Source: an uncultured Treponema sp.
GTDB lineage: Bacteria; Spirochaetota; Spirochaetia; Treponematales; Treponemataceae
DNA length: 17,912 nt
Direction of reading: 5' to 3'
Assembly: GCA_947176045.1 (NCBI GenBank)
Contig: CAMWPF010000008.1
Location: 1-17,912, forward strand
In this document: positions 1-7,616 of the stretch, piece after piece
How positions within the stretch are numbered: the stretch's first letter is position 1
Layout: each line of letters starts with the position of its first letter
Position numbers and translations under genes: made by a program
Notes under the pieces: model-generated
What the model was told of the DNA's origin: nothing
Seen by the model: the letters and a program-made list of their open reading frames with translations, nothing else
Database searches by the model: none

Positions 1-1
1 G

Positions 2-3000
2 CACTTTATGGACCAGCTGCGGGCGCGCTTCATCGAGACGCTCAAGCTCAAGGACGACGAAATCATCGTTCCCGAAAATTCCCAGCTGTTCGTCGCCGCC
101 GGCTGTGCGTTTTCCGCCGAGCGGACGTGCGGCTGCGCGGACGGCGGCAGGAAGGTCTTTCCGACGATTGCGGAATTCCGGGAAAGCCTGAAGAACCTTG
201 TGGGCGCGGAGCTTTCCGAAGTGCAGCGGCTGGAGCCGCTCTTCAATAACGCGAACGAGCTGGAGGCGTTCCGAAGCCGCCACGCGCAGGAAAAGGCGCT
301 CCGCGGCGATTTGGATACGGCGGCCGGCCCCGTGTTCCTCGGCCTTGATTCCGGCTCCACGACGACGAAGGCTGTCCTCATCGACCAGAAGGGGCGGATT
401 CTGTGGGATTTTTATTCCGCGAACCAAGGGAACCCGGTTGATCTGGCGGTCAAGGTCCTCAAGGATTTGTACAAGCGGCTGCCGAAGGACGTCTATATTG
501 CGCGCGCGGTTTCCACCGGGTACGGCGAGGCGCTGTTCCAGGCGGCGCTGGGCGTGGATTCCGGCGAAGTCGAGACGATCACGCACTTCCGCGCGGCGGA
601 CTTTTTCGTTCCCGGCGTGGAATTCCTGCTGGACATCGGCGGACAGGATATGAAGTGCCTCCGCATGAAGGACGGCGCGATTGTCTCCATTCAATTGAAC
701 GAAGCCTGTTCGTCCGGGTGCGGAAGCTTTTTGGACAATTTCGCGCGGACGATGGGAATGGATGTGCGGGAATTCAGCCGGATCGCGCTGCTTGCTGAAA
801 AGCCGGTCGATTTGGGAAGCCGCTGCACGGTCTTTATGAATTCGCGCGTCAAGCAGGCGCAGAAGGAGGGCGCTTCCGTCGCCGACATTTCGGCAGGGCT
901 GTCGTATTCCGTCATCAAGAACGCGCTGTTCAAGGTCATCAAGCTGCGCAAGGCGAGCGACATCGGCTCCAAAGTCGTCGTGCAGGGCGGCACGTTCTTC
1001 AACGACGCCGTGCTCCGCGCGTTCGAGAAAATCGCGGGCGTGGACGTGTTCCGCCCGGACGTCGCCGGACTGATGGGCGCCTACGGTTCGGCGCTCATCG
1101 CCTATGACCAGTGGTGCGACCTGACTGCGCCGCGCGCGGACGATCCGCCGGGAACGCCGCCGCGTGAAGTCCGTTCCGGCATTGCGACGCTGGAGCAGCT
1201 GGAGCAGTTCCATGTCGATTTGGAATTGCGCCGCTGCGGAAAATGCCAGAACAACTGCCTTCTGACGATAAACACGTTCTCCACGGGAACGGAGCGCCGC
1301 ACGTTCATCACCGGGAACAGGTGCGAGCGCGGCGCGGAAATCGAAGGCACGGTCATCGACGCGAGCAACAAGAAGAATTCGGGCGTCGAGGATGCAGGCG
1401 AGAAGCTTCCGAACCTGTTCAAATGGAAGTACAAGCGGCTGTTCCAGTACGCCCCGCTGAAGCCGGAGGACGCGCCGCTCGGCGACGTCGGAATTCCGCG
1501 CGTCCTCAATATGTACGAGAACTATCCGCTGTGGTTCACGTTCTTCACGGAGCTGGGCTTCCGCGTGCGGCTTTCCCCGCGCTCCACCCGGGACATTTAC
1601 GAAAAGGGCATCGAGACGATTCCTTCCGAATCGGTCTGCTATCCGGGAAAAATTTCCCATGGGCATGTCGTCTCGCTCCTCCAGCAGGGCGTCAGGTTCA
1701 TATTCTATCCGTGCGCGCCGTATGAATTGCAGGAGGACGGCGGCGCGGGCAACCATTACAACTGTCCGATCGTTACGAGCTATCCGGAGGTGCTGCGGAA
1801 CAATGTGGACGAGCTGCGGCAGGACAAGGACTTGCTGTACATGGATCCGTTCCTTCCGATTTATGACAAGGAGCGCCTTGCGGAACGGCTCTGCGAGGAG
1901 CTGCTGCCGCACTTTCCGCCGCTGACCCGCCGTCAGATTTTCGACGCGGTGGACGCCGGCTGGCGGGAGCAGCAGAAATTCCGCGAGGATGTGCAGAAGG
2001 CCGGCGAGGACGCGCTGGAAGTGATGATCCGCGCCGGAGCGTCGGGAATCGTCCTTGCGGGGCGGCCGTACCACCTCGACCCGGAAATCAACCACGGAAT
2101 CCCGGAAATGATAAACGGGCTGGGGCTTGCGGTCTTTACGGAGGACAGCGTCGCGCAGTTCGGCAGCATCGAGCGTCCGCTGCGCATCATCGACCAGTGG
2201 GTGTACCACAACCGCCTGTACCGCGCCGGCGCGTTCGTTTCCGGGATGCCGAATTTGGAGCTTGTCCAGCTGACCAGCTTTGGCTGCGGCTTGGACGCCG
2301 TAACCGCCGACCAGGTGGACGAAATCATGCGTTCGAAGGGCAGGATGTACACGCTCATCAAAATCGACGAAGGCTCGAACCTCGGCGCCGTGCGCATCCG
2401 CATCCGCTCGCTGATTGCCGCCGTCAAGGAGCGCCGCCGCCACAATCGGAAGGCCGTCGTGAAGTCCGCCGCGTACCAGCGGCAGGTGTTCACGAAGGAA
2501 ATGAAGTACACGCATACGATTATCGGGCCGCAGATGTCGCCGATTCATTTCAGAATTTTGCAGAAGGCGTTCCAGTATTGCGGCTACAAATTTGTGATTC
2601 TGGACGCCGTTGATCCCAAGGCGGTCGACACCGGGCTGAAATATGTCAACAACGACGCGTGCTATCCGTCCATCCTTGTCGCAGGGCAGATGATTGCGGC
2701 GCTGGAATCGGGAAAATACGACATCAACCACACGTCGCTCATCATTTCGCAGACGGGCGGCGGCTGCCGCGCCACGAACTACATCGGCTTCATCCGCCGC
2801 GCGCTTGCCGACGCAGGCTGGGGGAACGTGCCGGTGCTTTCGCTTTCCGCGCAGGGATTCGAGAAGAATCCGGGCTTCAAGATTACTCCGGCGCTGCTCC
2901 ATCGGCTCGTCATGGGCATTATGATTGGCGACGTGCTGATGCGCGTGCTGTACCGCACCCGTCCGTATGAGGCGGAGCCGGGTTCCGCCGACGCGCTGTA

Positions 3001-3901
3001 TGAAAAGTGGAACGCCCGCGCGGAAAGGCAGGTGAAGTCGCTTTCCCTGCGCGGCTACCACAAGCTGCTCAAGGGCATTGTCCGCGACTTCGACAATCTG
3101 CCGCTCAAGCCGATCAAAAAGCCGCGCGTCGGCGTTGTCGGCGAAATCCTCGTGAAATTCCATCCGACGGCGAACAACAAGATTGTCGAAACGATTGAAC
3201 GCGAGGGCGCGGAATGCGTCATGCCGGATCTGGCGGACTTCTTCTTCTATTCGTTCAGCACGGGCATCTTCCGCCACGAGGAGCTGGCGTTCTCCAAAAA
3301 GACGGAGCGAAGCGCGCGGCTGTTCGTGTGGTTCTTGGAGCTGTACCGCAGCAAGATGAAGAAATATCTGGCGAAGAGCCGCCGGTTCGAGGCGCCGTCT
3401 TCGATTTATGATTTGATGAAGGGCGTGGACGACATCGTCCAGCTGGGAAACATCACCGGGGAAGGCTGGTTCCTGACCGCCGAGATGGTCGAGCTGATAA
3501 AGGAAGGCGTTCCGAGCATTGCCTGCGTGCAGCCGTTCGCATGCCTGCCGAACCATGTGACGGGCAAGGGCATGATCAAGGAGCTGCGCCGCCGCTTTCC
3601 CGGCGCGAACATCAGCGCCATCGACTATGATCCGGGCTCCAGCGAAGTGAACCAGCTCAACCGCCTGAAGCTGCTGCTTTCCAACGCACCCGCCGGCCGC
3701 CATCCCGATGAAACGGAGGACGGCGTCATCGTCAGTCCTGACGGTACGCGCTGCCGCCCGGAAGTCCGCCTTGCGGAGGGAAGCACGCCGCTCACCGATA
3801 CGGAGCCGGTTCAGCCGGGCGCGGTGCCGGCGCAGCGGGAGGAGCGCGCCATGCCGGTTTCGGCCGGCGCCGGCGCAGCTGGTGCGGAGGTTCGCGAATG
3901 A
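2..3901 (+). CDS. Acyl-CoA dehydratase activase / dehydratase-like giant protein (5' partial)
   Basis: This is a large fusion of a BadF/BadG/BcrA/BcrD-type ATPase (ASKHA fold) with DUF2229 and HgdB-like parts. The family supplies ATP-driven electrons to 2-hydroxyacyl-CoA dehydratases or related CoA enzymes; the substrate here is unknown. The frame is open to the window edge (His-Phe precede the first Met at 8), and the residues near 20-30 look like the end of a first ATPase domain, so perhaps 200 residues are missing. Numbering from Met 8, I see phosphate-loop motif DSGSTTTK (114-121), DIGGQD (209-214), the iron-sulfur motif NEACSSGCG (231-239), a Cys cluster C410/C413/C417 with C439, the DUF2229 region from about 496, GRPYH (685-689), and cysteines C885, C920 and C1179 in the dehydratase-like half. 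The last 70 residues (1228-1297) are a Pro/Ala/Gly/Glu-rich tail with no recognisable domain. The cytoplasm is the expected location. The stop overlaps the next start (ATGA). Confidence 0.9.
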   Translation, partial: HFMDQLRARFIETLKLKDDEIIVPENSQLFVAAGCAFSAERTCGCADGGRKVFPTIAEFRESLKNLVGAELSEVQRLEPLFNNANELEAFRSRHAQEKALRGDLDTAAGPVFLGLDSGSTTTKAVLIDQKGRILWDFYSANQGNPVDLAVKVLKDLYKRLPKDVYIARAVSTGYGEALFQAALGVDSGEVETITHFRAADFFVPGVEFLLDIGGQDMKCLRMKDGAIVSIQLNEACSSGCGSFLDNFARTMGMDVREFSRIALLAEKPVDLGSRCTVFMNSRVKQAQKEGASVADISAGLSYSVIKNALFKVIKLRKASDIGSKVVVQGGTFFNDAVLRAFEKIAGVDVFRPDVAGLMGAYGSALIAYDQWCDLTAPRADDPPGTPPREVRSGIATLEQLEQFHVDLELRRCGKCQNNCLLTINTFSTGTERRTFITGNRCERGAEIEGTVIDASNKKNSGVEDAGEKLPNLFKWKYKRLFQYAPLKPEDAPLGDVGIPRVLNMYENYPLWFTFFTELGFRVRLSPRSTRDIYEKGIETIPSESVCYPGKISHGHVVSLLQQGVRFIFYPCAPYELQEDGGAGNHYNCPIVTSYPEVLRNNVDELRQDKDLLYMDPFLPIYDKERLAERLCEELLPHFPPLTRRQIFDAVDAGWREQQKFREDVQKAGEDALEVMIRAGASGIVLAGRPYHLDPEINHGIPEMINGLGLAVFTEDSVAQFGSIERPLRIIDQWVYHNRLYRAGAFVSGMPNLELVQLTSFGCGLDAVTADQVDEIMRSKGRMYTLIKIDEGSNLGAVRIRIRSLIAAVKERRRHNRKAVVKSAAYQRQVFTKEMKYTHTIIGPQMSPIHFRILQKAFQYCGYKFVILDAVDPKAVDTGLKYVNNDACYPSILVAGQMIAALESGKYDINHTSLIISQTGGGCRATNYIGFIRRALADAGWGNVPVLSLSAQGFEKNPGFKITPALLHRLVMGIMIGDVLMRVLYRTRPYEAEPGSADALYEKWNARAERQVKSLSLRGYHKLLKGIVRDFDNLPLKPIKKPRVGVVGEILVKFHPTANNKIVETIEREGAECVMPDLADFFFYSFSTGIFRHEELAFSKKTERSARLFVWFLELYRSKMKKYLAKSRRFEAPSSIYDLMKGVDDIVQLGNITGEGWFLTAEMVELIKEGVPSIACVQPFACLPNHVTGKGMIKELRRRFPGANISAIDYDPGSSEVNQLNRLKLLLSNAPAGRHPDETEDGVIVSPDGTRCRPEVRLAEGSTPLTDTEPVQPGAVPAQREERAMPVSAGAGAAGAEVRE

Positions 3902-5265
3902 AAATGTCCGCTGCCGGCTTGTGCGGCGCGCTGCTGCTTCTGGCGTCCGCCTTTCCTGCATCCGCGTCGTACAATCGGTACGGCGTGCCGGATTCTTCTG
4001 AAATCCGCCGGGATTTGGTGGAGACGTGGTTCGAGGCGCCGCTTTCCGCCGTGCGCATGAACCCTCCTGAAATTCGGGAGAACGGAATCGGGCAGCAGTT
4101 TCAAGTCCGGCTGGAGGAAATGGAAGATTCGTTCGCCATTCTGGTTGCACCGTACGCGAAGATTGCAGTGGACGTCTATTCCGATGAAGGCGTGGAAACG
4201 ATCCAGTCGGACGTGTTTCCAGGAGACGCGCCGGGCAGCTGGGTGCTGGTCCGCGACAAGAAGACGGGACGGCCGCTGTGCATCCGCTGCTTTTTTGCGT
4301 CGGACGGCGAGATTTTTGCGCAGTTTCTGCCGGACGGCAGAACGTCGTCCGCGGATTTCTTGATTTACAATTGCTATGCCGCCCGCGGCGTGCCGACGGG
4401 GCTGCCGTTCCGCCGGTTTTATACGGCTTCTTTCGATGAAGTCATACAATGGACGGAACGGACGCTTCCGTGGCAGTATGCGGACATCTATGGCGACGAT
4501 TATCACGCGGCGCAGCAGATGGCGGCAGTCATCCGGGAGAATTTGCCGCGGATCCTCATCACTGACGATGCGATGTATGATGAGGACGGCGCGCCAGTGT
4601 TTGTTTCTGACGGTTTGCCGCGAACGATCGCGGACGGCGATGCGGAAAAGATCAGCGTTTCCGGCGCCGGATTCTTGAAATGGATTGCGGACGGCATCAT
4701 TGAGCCCTTGACCGGCGGACGGCTGAAGCGCCTGCCGCTGCTCGTGCAGACTGTCCGCTACAAGGACGTCGGCTTTCAAGGCTCGCTTTCAGAACGGTAT
4801 GAAATTTCGTTCGCGCTGAACTGGATCCGGAACCTTGCCTCGGCAATCATGTCTGTGCGCACTGGCGCCGATTATTTGTACAATGAAAGCGGCGTGGACG
4901 TGAGGATTGAGCCGTTCGCCGCAGAGCTGACGGCGGGCGGCATTGCGAATTCTGCCGGATTTATGGAGAATGCCGGATATTCTGTGCAGGTGCTGAAGGC
5001 GCTGCTCTATGTGCTTGCGGTGGAGGAGCCGGATACGTTTTATTTTGCAGCGATCCGTGAGACTGACAGCCGGCGCATTCCCGAAGTCAAGGCGTTCAAT
5101 GAGTGCGCCGTCTTTTTTCCGTATTTTACTGCGGACCGGCGCTTTGCGTGCGCCGTCTTCATGAACGGTGCGGAGCTGTCGTTCGACGAGTTTTTTGCGC
5201 GCTACTGCCGTGACTTTGTGTTCCTGACGCGCGCGCGCTGCACCGAACAGTTTTTTCCTGAGTGA
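3898..5265 (+). CDS. Secreted protein of unknown function, coupled to the activase gene
   Basis: I do not recognise the family. The 455-residue product starts with a clear Sec signal peptide: Lys2, a hydrophobic core at about residues 5-19, and an ASA site suggesting cleavage after residue 23. The mature part (about 432 residues) has no further obvious membrane span, no lipobox cysteine and no repeat, and is a mixture of acidic and aromatic segments. A periplasmic or surface location is therefore inferred. The start ATG overlaps the upstream stop as ATGA, and GGAGG at 3886-3890 sits 7 bases before it, inside the upstream gene. This indicates translational coupling and one transcript. It ends 19 bases from the convergent serine acetyltransferase gene. 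Nothing in the sequence links the protein chemically to the CoA enzyme upstream, and co-transcription may be incidental. Confidence 0.85.
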   Translation: MKMSAAGLCGALLLLASAFPASASYNRYGVPDSSEIRRDLVETWFEAPLSAVRMNPPEIRENGIGQQFQVRLEEMEDSFAILVAPYAKIAVDVYSDEGVETIQSDVFPGDAPGSWVLVRDKKTGRPLCIRCFFASDGEIFAQFLPDGRTSSADFLIYNCYAARGVPTGLPFRRFYTASFDEVIQWTERTLPWQYADIYGDDYHAAQQMAAVIRENLPRILITDDAMYDEDGAPVFVSDGLPRTIADGDAEKISVSGAGFLKWIADGIIEPLTGGRLKRLPLLVQTVRYKDVGFQGSLSERYEISFALNWIRNLASAIMSVRTGADYLYNESGVDVRIEPFAAELTAGGIANSAGFMENAGYSVQVLKALLYVLAVEEPDTFYFAAIRETDSRRIPEVKAFNECAVFFPYFTADRRFACAVFMNGAELSFDEFFARYCRDFVFLTRARCTEQFFPE

Positions 5266-5284
5266 TTCCGGCGCGGGCGGCGCG

Positions 5285-6151
5285 CTACTTGTCCTGCGTC
5301 AGGACGGTTCCCGGCGGAACGGAGCGGGTGACCCATGTGTTTCCGCCGATGGTGCAGCCCCGTCCGATGACGGTGCCGCCGCCGAGGATCGTGGCGTTGG
5401 CGTATATCGTTACGTCGTCTTCGATGGTCGGATGCCGCTTTCTGTTTGTCAGCTCCTTTTTGACGTTCAGCGCGCCGAGCGTCACTCCTTGGTAGATCTT
5501 CACGTTGTTTCCGATGACGGTGGACTCGCCGATGACGACGCCGGTTCCATGGTCGATGAAGAACGACTCGCCGATTTCTGCGCCGGGATTGATGTCGATG
5601 CCTGTTTTTCCATGTATGTATTCGCTCATCATCCGCGGAATAAGCGGAATTCCATTTTTGTGGAGGAAGTGCGCGAGGCGGTATACAAGCGTCGCCTCCA
5701 ATCCCGGATATGACAGGATGACTTCCTCCCGGCTTTTTGCTGCAGGATCGCCATTGTAGGCGGCCTCTCCGTCGAGCGTGATTTTCCGGCGGATTTCCGG
5801 GATTTCTTCAATCAATGAAATGGCGGACTGTTCGGCGAGGCGGAAGCAGTGGGAATTCTCGATGTTGTCGGCGCTGCCTTTTTCACAGGAGACGGTGTAG
5901 ACGAGCGCCTTTTGAATTTCCTTCGTGAGGACGGCGATGGTGCTGTTGATTTTCGCGCAGGTTATGTAGCGCAGGTCCGTCGGATTGATTTCTTCGGCGG
6001 TTCGGAATCCCGGAAACACGAGGAACTGCAAATTTTGCAGGATGCCGATGATGTTCTGGCGGTTCGGAAAATCTTCCGCCTCGCGGCGGTTGACGCCGCC
6101 GTACTGCATGTACGAATCGAGGATTCGGTTTGTCAGCGTGTCGATGTTCAT
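5285..6151 (-). CDS. cysE: Serine O-acetyltransferase (EpsC/CysE type)
   Basis: The enzyme transfers acetyl from acetyl-CoA to L-serine, giving O-acetylserine, the carbon skeleton for cysteine synthesis in the cytoplasm. The 288-residue product has an alpha-helical N-terminal half and a C-terminal left-handed beta helix of hexapeptide repeats (about 184-275). Likely catalytic residues are Asp186 in GIDINPG, His201 in IDHGTG and His240 in KRHPTI, by comparison with the E. coli enzyme. The start at 6151 is chosen because AGGAG lies 4 bases upstream and a promoter fits just before it. A longer reading from 6253 would run through that promoter. The protein stops soon after SVPPGTV, so it lacks the long C-terminal tail that in enterobacterial CysE closes over the active site and binds O-acetylserine sulfhydrylase. 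No cysK or other sulfur gene is adjacent; the gene appears monocistronic. Confidence 0.9.
   Translation of the reverse strand: MNIDTLTNRILDSYMQYGGVNRREAEDFPNRQNIIGILQNLQFLVFPGFRTAEEINPTDLRYITCAKINSTIAVLTKEIQKALVYTVSCEKGSADNIENSHCFRLAEQSAISLIEEIPEIRRKITLDGEAAYNGDPAAKSREEVILSYPGLEATLVYRLAHFLHKNGIPLIPRMMSEYIHGKTGIDINPGAEIGESFFIDHGTGVVIGESTVIGNNVKIYQGVTLGALNVKKELTNRKRHPTIEDDVTIYANATILGGGTVIGRGCTIGGNTWVTRSVPPGTVLTQDK
5291..5305. other. Short hairpin at the convergent gene junction
   Basis: A perfect 6-bp inverted repeat (GTCCTG / CAGGAC, 3-base loop) lies in the last codons of the serine acetyltransferase gene, 26 bases after the stop of the convergent gene. It could help stop transcription in either direction, but neither side has a U-tract, so a terminator role is weakly supported. 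No better terminator is visible between the two genes. Confidence 0.25.
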
Positions 6152-6197
6152 GCTGCTCCTGTCTGCGCCGTCCTGCGGCTGGAAAGATGCTGCTAGT

Positions 6198-6226
6198 ACC
6201 ATAGCGGAAAAATGCAGGATTTTCAA
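6198..6226 (-). promoter_or_regulatory. Sigma-70 type promoter of the serine acetyltransferase gene
   Basis: Read on the minus strand there is TTGAAA (6226-6221), a 17-base spacer and TATGGT (6203-6198). The expected transcription start is near 6191, giving a leader of about 40 bases before the start codon at 6151. It lies back to back with the plus-strand promoter; the two -35 elements are 20 bases apart. Confidence 0.65.
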
Positions 6227-6235
6227 GGAAAATCC
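6217..6235. repeat. Inverted repeat over the -35 of the serine acetyltransferase promoter; candidate operator
   Basis: GGATTTT (6217-6223) and AAAATCC (6229-6235) form a perfect 7-bp inverted repeat around a 5-base centre. The left arm and centre cover the minus-strand -35 hexamer, and the site lies between the two divergent promoters. The placement fits a repressor operator, possibly responding to sulfur or cysteine status, but no regulator is named by the sequence. Confidence 0.45.
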
Positions 6236-6246
6236 AGGGATTCTTA

Positions 6247-6275
6247 TTGACACAAAACAGGAGGTCGGCTATATT
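6247..6275 (+). promoter_or_regulatory. Near-consensus promoter of the tRNA-Thr/rpmG/secE/nusG/ribosomal operon
   Basis: TTGACA (6247-6252), exactly 17 bases, then TATATT (6270-6275) make a strong sigma-70 type promoter. The start would fall near 6282, about 30 bases before the tRNA-Thr. I see no equally good promoter further down, so it may drive much of the downstream operon. Confidence 0.8.
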
Positions 6276-6312
6276 TCTAGAACGTCTGTTGTTATGGCTT
6301 GACGGTGAATTC

Positions 6313-6385
6313 GCCCTTGTAGCTCAGCCGGTAGAGCGCAGCCATGGTAAGGCTGAGGTCTGCGGTTCGATCCCGCACGGGGGCT
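6313..6385 (+). tRNA. tRNA-Thr (anticodon GGT)
   Basis: A 73-base cloverleaf. The 7-bp acceptor stem (6313-6319 with 6378-6384) has two G-T pairs. The D arm has stem GCTC/GAGC. The anticodon stem CAGCC/GGCTG encloses the loop with GGT at 6346-6348. The T arm TGCGG/CCGCA carries the TTCGATC loop. The discriminator is T6385. The 3' CCA is not encoded, so it must be added after transcription. It is the first gene after the strong promoter. Confidence 0.95.
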
Positions 6386-6415
6386 GAGAAATGAGTCTGT
6401 TTTAGGAGCATAGAT

Positions 6416-6592
6416 ATGGGAAGCAAGAAGAAGGGGGCGGTTGAAATCATCGCCTTGCAGTGTTCGGAGTGCAAGCGCAAGAATTATACGACATACAAGA
6501 ACCGCAAGAACATCCAGGGGAAGTTGGAATTCAACAAGTACTGCCCGTTTGAACGCAAGCATACGCTTCATAAAGAGACAAAAGTAAAATAA
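6416..6592 (+). CDS. rpmG: 50S ribosomal protein L33
   Basis: A 58-residue basic protein of normal L33 length. It has the family pattern CSEC (residues 16-19), the RNYTT segment, and KYCPFERKHTLHKETK at the end. One zinc-ligand pair (C16, C19) is present, but the second pair has only C43, so a complete four-cysteine zinc ribbon is not formed; this hybrid pattern is common in L33. AGGAG at 6404-6408 is 7 bases before the ATG. It sits between two tRNA genes in the same transcript, an arrangement typical of the secE-nusG locus, where release of the mRNA depends on tRNA processing. Confidence 0.95.
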   Translation: MGSKKKGAVEIIALQCSECKRKNYTTYKNRKNIQGKLEFNKYCPFERKHTLHKETKVK

Positions 6593-6604
6593 GTTGAATA
6601 TGTT

Positions 6605-6625
6605 CTGTCCGCGCAAGGCGGGCAG
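6605..6625 (+). other. RNA hairpin between rpmG and tRNA-Trp
   Basis: CTGTCCGC (6605-6612) pairs with GCGGGCAG (6618-6625) over 8 bp with one G-T pair and a 5-base loop. It lacks a U-tract, so it is more likely a 3' end-protecting or processing structure for the rpmG message than a terminator. Confidence 0.45.
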
Positions 6626-6634
6626 TCTGCATAT

Positions 6635-6707
6635 AGGCCAGTAGTTCAGTTGGTAGAGCAGCGGTCTCCAAAACCGCCTGTCGTGGGTTCGAGTCCTGCC
6701 TGGCCTG
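6635..6707 (+). tRNA. tRNA-Trp (anticodon CCA)
   Basis: A 73-base cloverleaf with a perfect acceptor stem AGGCCAG / CTGGCCT, anticodon stem GCGGT/ACCGC, anticodon CCA at 6668-6670, T loop TTCGAGT and discriminator G6707. The 3' CCA is not encoded. It lies 26 bases before secE, as in many bacteria. Confidence 0.97.
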
Positions 6708-6733
6708 TCCCTATCCAAAAATTTGGAGGAATT

Positions 6734-6916
6734 ATGTCAAAAGTCGGACAATTTTTGCGCGAAAGCAAAGCCGAGTTAAAGAAAGTCGTGTGGCCTTCCC
6801 GTGATGATGTTGTGTCTTCGTTGAAAGTAGTAATTGTCTCCACGGTTTTGATTGCGGTCATCCTCGGACTGCTGGATTTTGCGTTTACAGAAGCTTTCCG
6901 CGTGCTCATGCGCTAG
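6734..6916 (+). CDS. secE: Preprotein translocase subunit SecE
   Basis: A 60-residue single-span SecE of the short form. The family signature lies at about residues 6-22 (FLRESKAELKKVVWPS), followed by one transmembrane helix at about 29-50. SecE clamps SecY in the inner-membrane Sec channel. The start at 6734 has GGAGG at 6725-6729. The open frame extends upstream into tRNA-Trp, so the longer start at 6650 is not used. nusG starts 14 bases after the stop. Confidence 0.95.
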   Translation: MSKVGQFLRESKAELKKVVWPSRDDVVSSLKVVIVSTVLIAVILGLLDFAFTEAFRVLMR

Positions 6917-6930
6917 TTTGGAAGTGTTCC

Positions 6931-7488
6931 ATGGCAAAGAGTTGGTATATTCTTCACACATATACAGGATACGAAGGGAAGATTGAGCGCACCATCAGGA
7001 CGCTTCTGGATAAAAATGAATTGAGTCCGGAAGTTGTGATTGACGTGAAGGTTCCTGTCGAAGAGGTCGTTGAAGTCAAGGACGGCAAGAAAAAGACGCG
7101 CAGCGATAAATTTCTTCCCGGCTACATTATGATTGAGTTGGATTTGCCGGAAGTCGGCTGGAAGGCGACATGTTCGACAATCCGCAGGATTCAAGGCGTA
7201 ACGGGATTTGTCGGCACGAATCCGAACGAGCGGCCGCGCCCCATCACCACCGATGAGGCGAAGAATCTTCTTCAGAAGTCCGGCGCCATCAAGGGCGAAA
7301 AGCAGATTAAAATCAAGCAGTCCTATGTGGTCGGCGATCAAGTCAAGATTACGGACGGACCGTTCGCCTCGTTCAGCGGCACTATTGAAGAAGTCAATGT
7401 CGAAAAGGACAAGCTGCGCGTCAATGTTCAGATTTTTGGACGCGCGACTCCGGTTGAAGTCAGCATGCTTCAAGTGGAAAAAGTGTAG
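6931..7488 (+). CDS. nusG: Transcription termination/antitermination factor NusG
   Basis: A 185-residue NusG of normal length, with an N-terminal NGN domain (about 1-115, including WYILHTYTGYE near the start and KFLPGYI at 60-66) that binds the RNA polymerase clamp, and a C-terminal KOW domain (about 132-160, VVGDQVKITDGPF) that contacts Rho or ribosomal protein S10. The start has GGAAG at 6920-6924, 6 bases upstream. The short gap to secE indicates co-transcription; a 128-base structured gap follows. Confidence 0.96.
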   Translation: MAKSWYILHTYTGYEGKIERTIRTLLDKNELSPEVVIDVKVPVEEVVEVKDGKKKTRSDKFLPGYIMIELDLPEVGWKATCSTIRRIQGVTGFVGTNPNERPRPITTDEAKNLLQKSGAIKGEKQIKIKQSYVVGDQVKITDGPFASFSGTIEEVNVEKDKLRVNVQIFGRATPVEVSMLQVEKV

Positions 7489-7500
7489 TTTGCACAAAAT

Positions 7501-7593
7501 CAGGATCCGTACGCCAATACGGACTGCCTGTCTTTGGGAGAAGCGCTGGTCCGTCGGACAGATGCGCTTCGCTAGAGGGTGCGTTTGCGCCTT
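7501..7593 (+). promoter_or_regulatory. Structured leader upstream of rplK (three hairpins)
   Basis: The 128 bases between nusG and rplK hold three successive stem-loops. The first (7501-7530) has CAGG/CCTG and TCCGTA/TACGGA stems with a small internal loop. The second (7540-7570) has a perfect 7-bp GAAGCGC/GCGCTTC stem enclosing an asymmetric internal loop and a 4-bp GTCC/GGAC stem. The third (7576-7593) has 7 pairs including G-T and a 4-base loop. The rplK ribosome site AAGGAG (7605-7610) follows directly. The location matches leaders that L1 uses to repress rplK-rplA translation, which is a likely but unproven role here. Confidence 0.5.
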
Positions 7594-7616
7594 CATACCA
7601 ATTCAAGGAGATTACA

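Noticed and set aside
3811..4779. Minus-strand open frame across the activase tail and the secreted protein gene
   Set aside because: It is opposite two well-supported plus-strand genes, is Arg/Pro-rich, and has no family resemblance.
6152..6253. Longer N-terminus for the serine acetyltransferase from 6253
   Set aside because: It would pass through a good promoter. The ATG at 6151 has AGGAG at proper distance and gives the family length.
6650..6733. Upstream extension of secE into tRNA-Trp
   Set aside because: The extension is the tRNA gene itself. GGAGG and the SecE family start fit the ATG at 6734.
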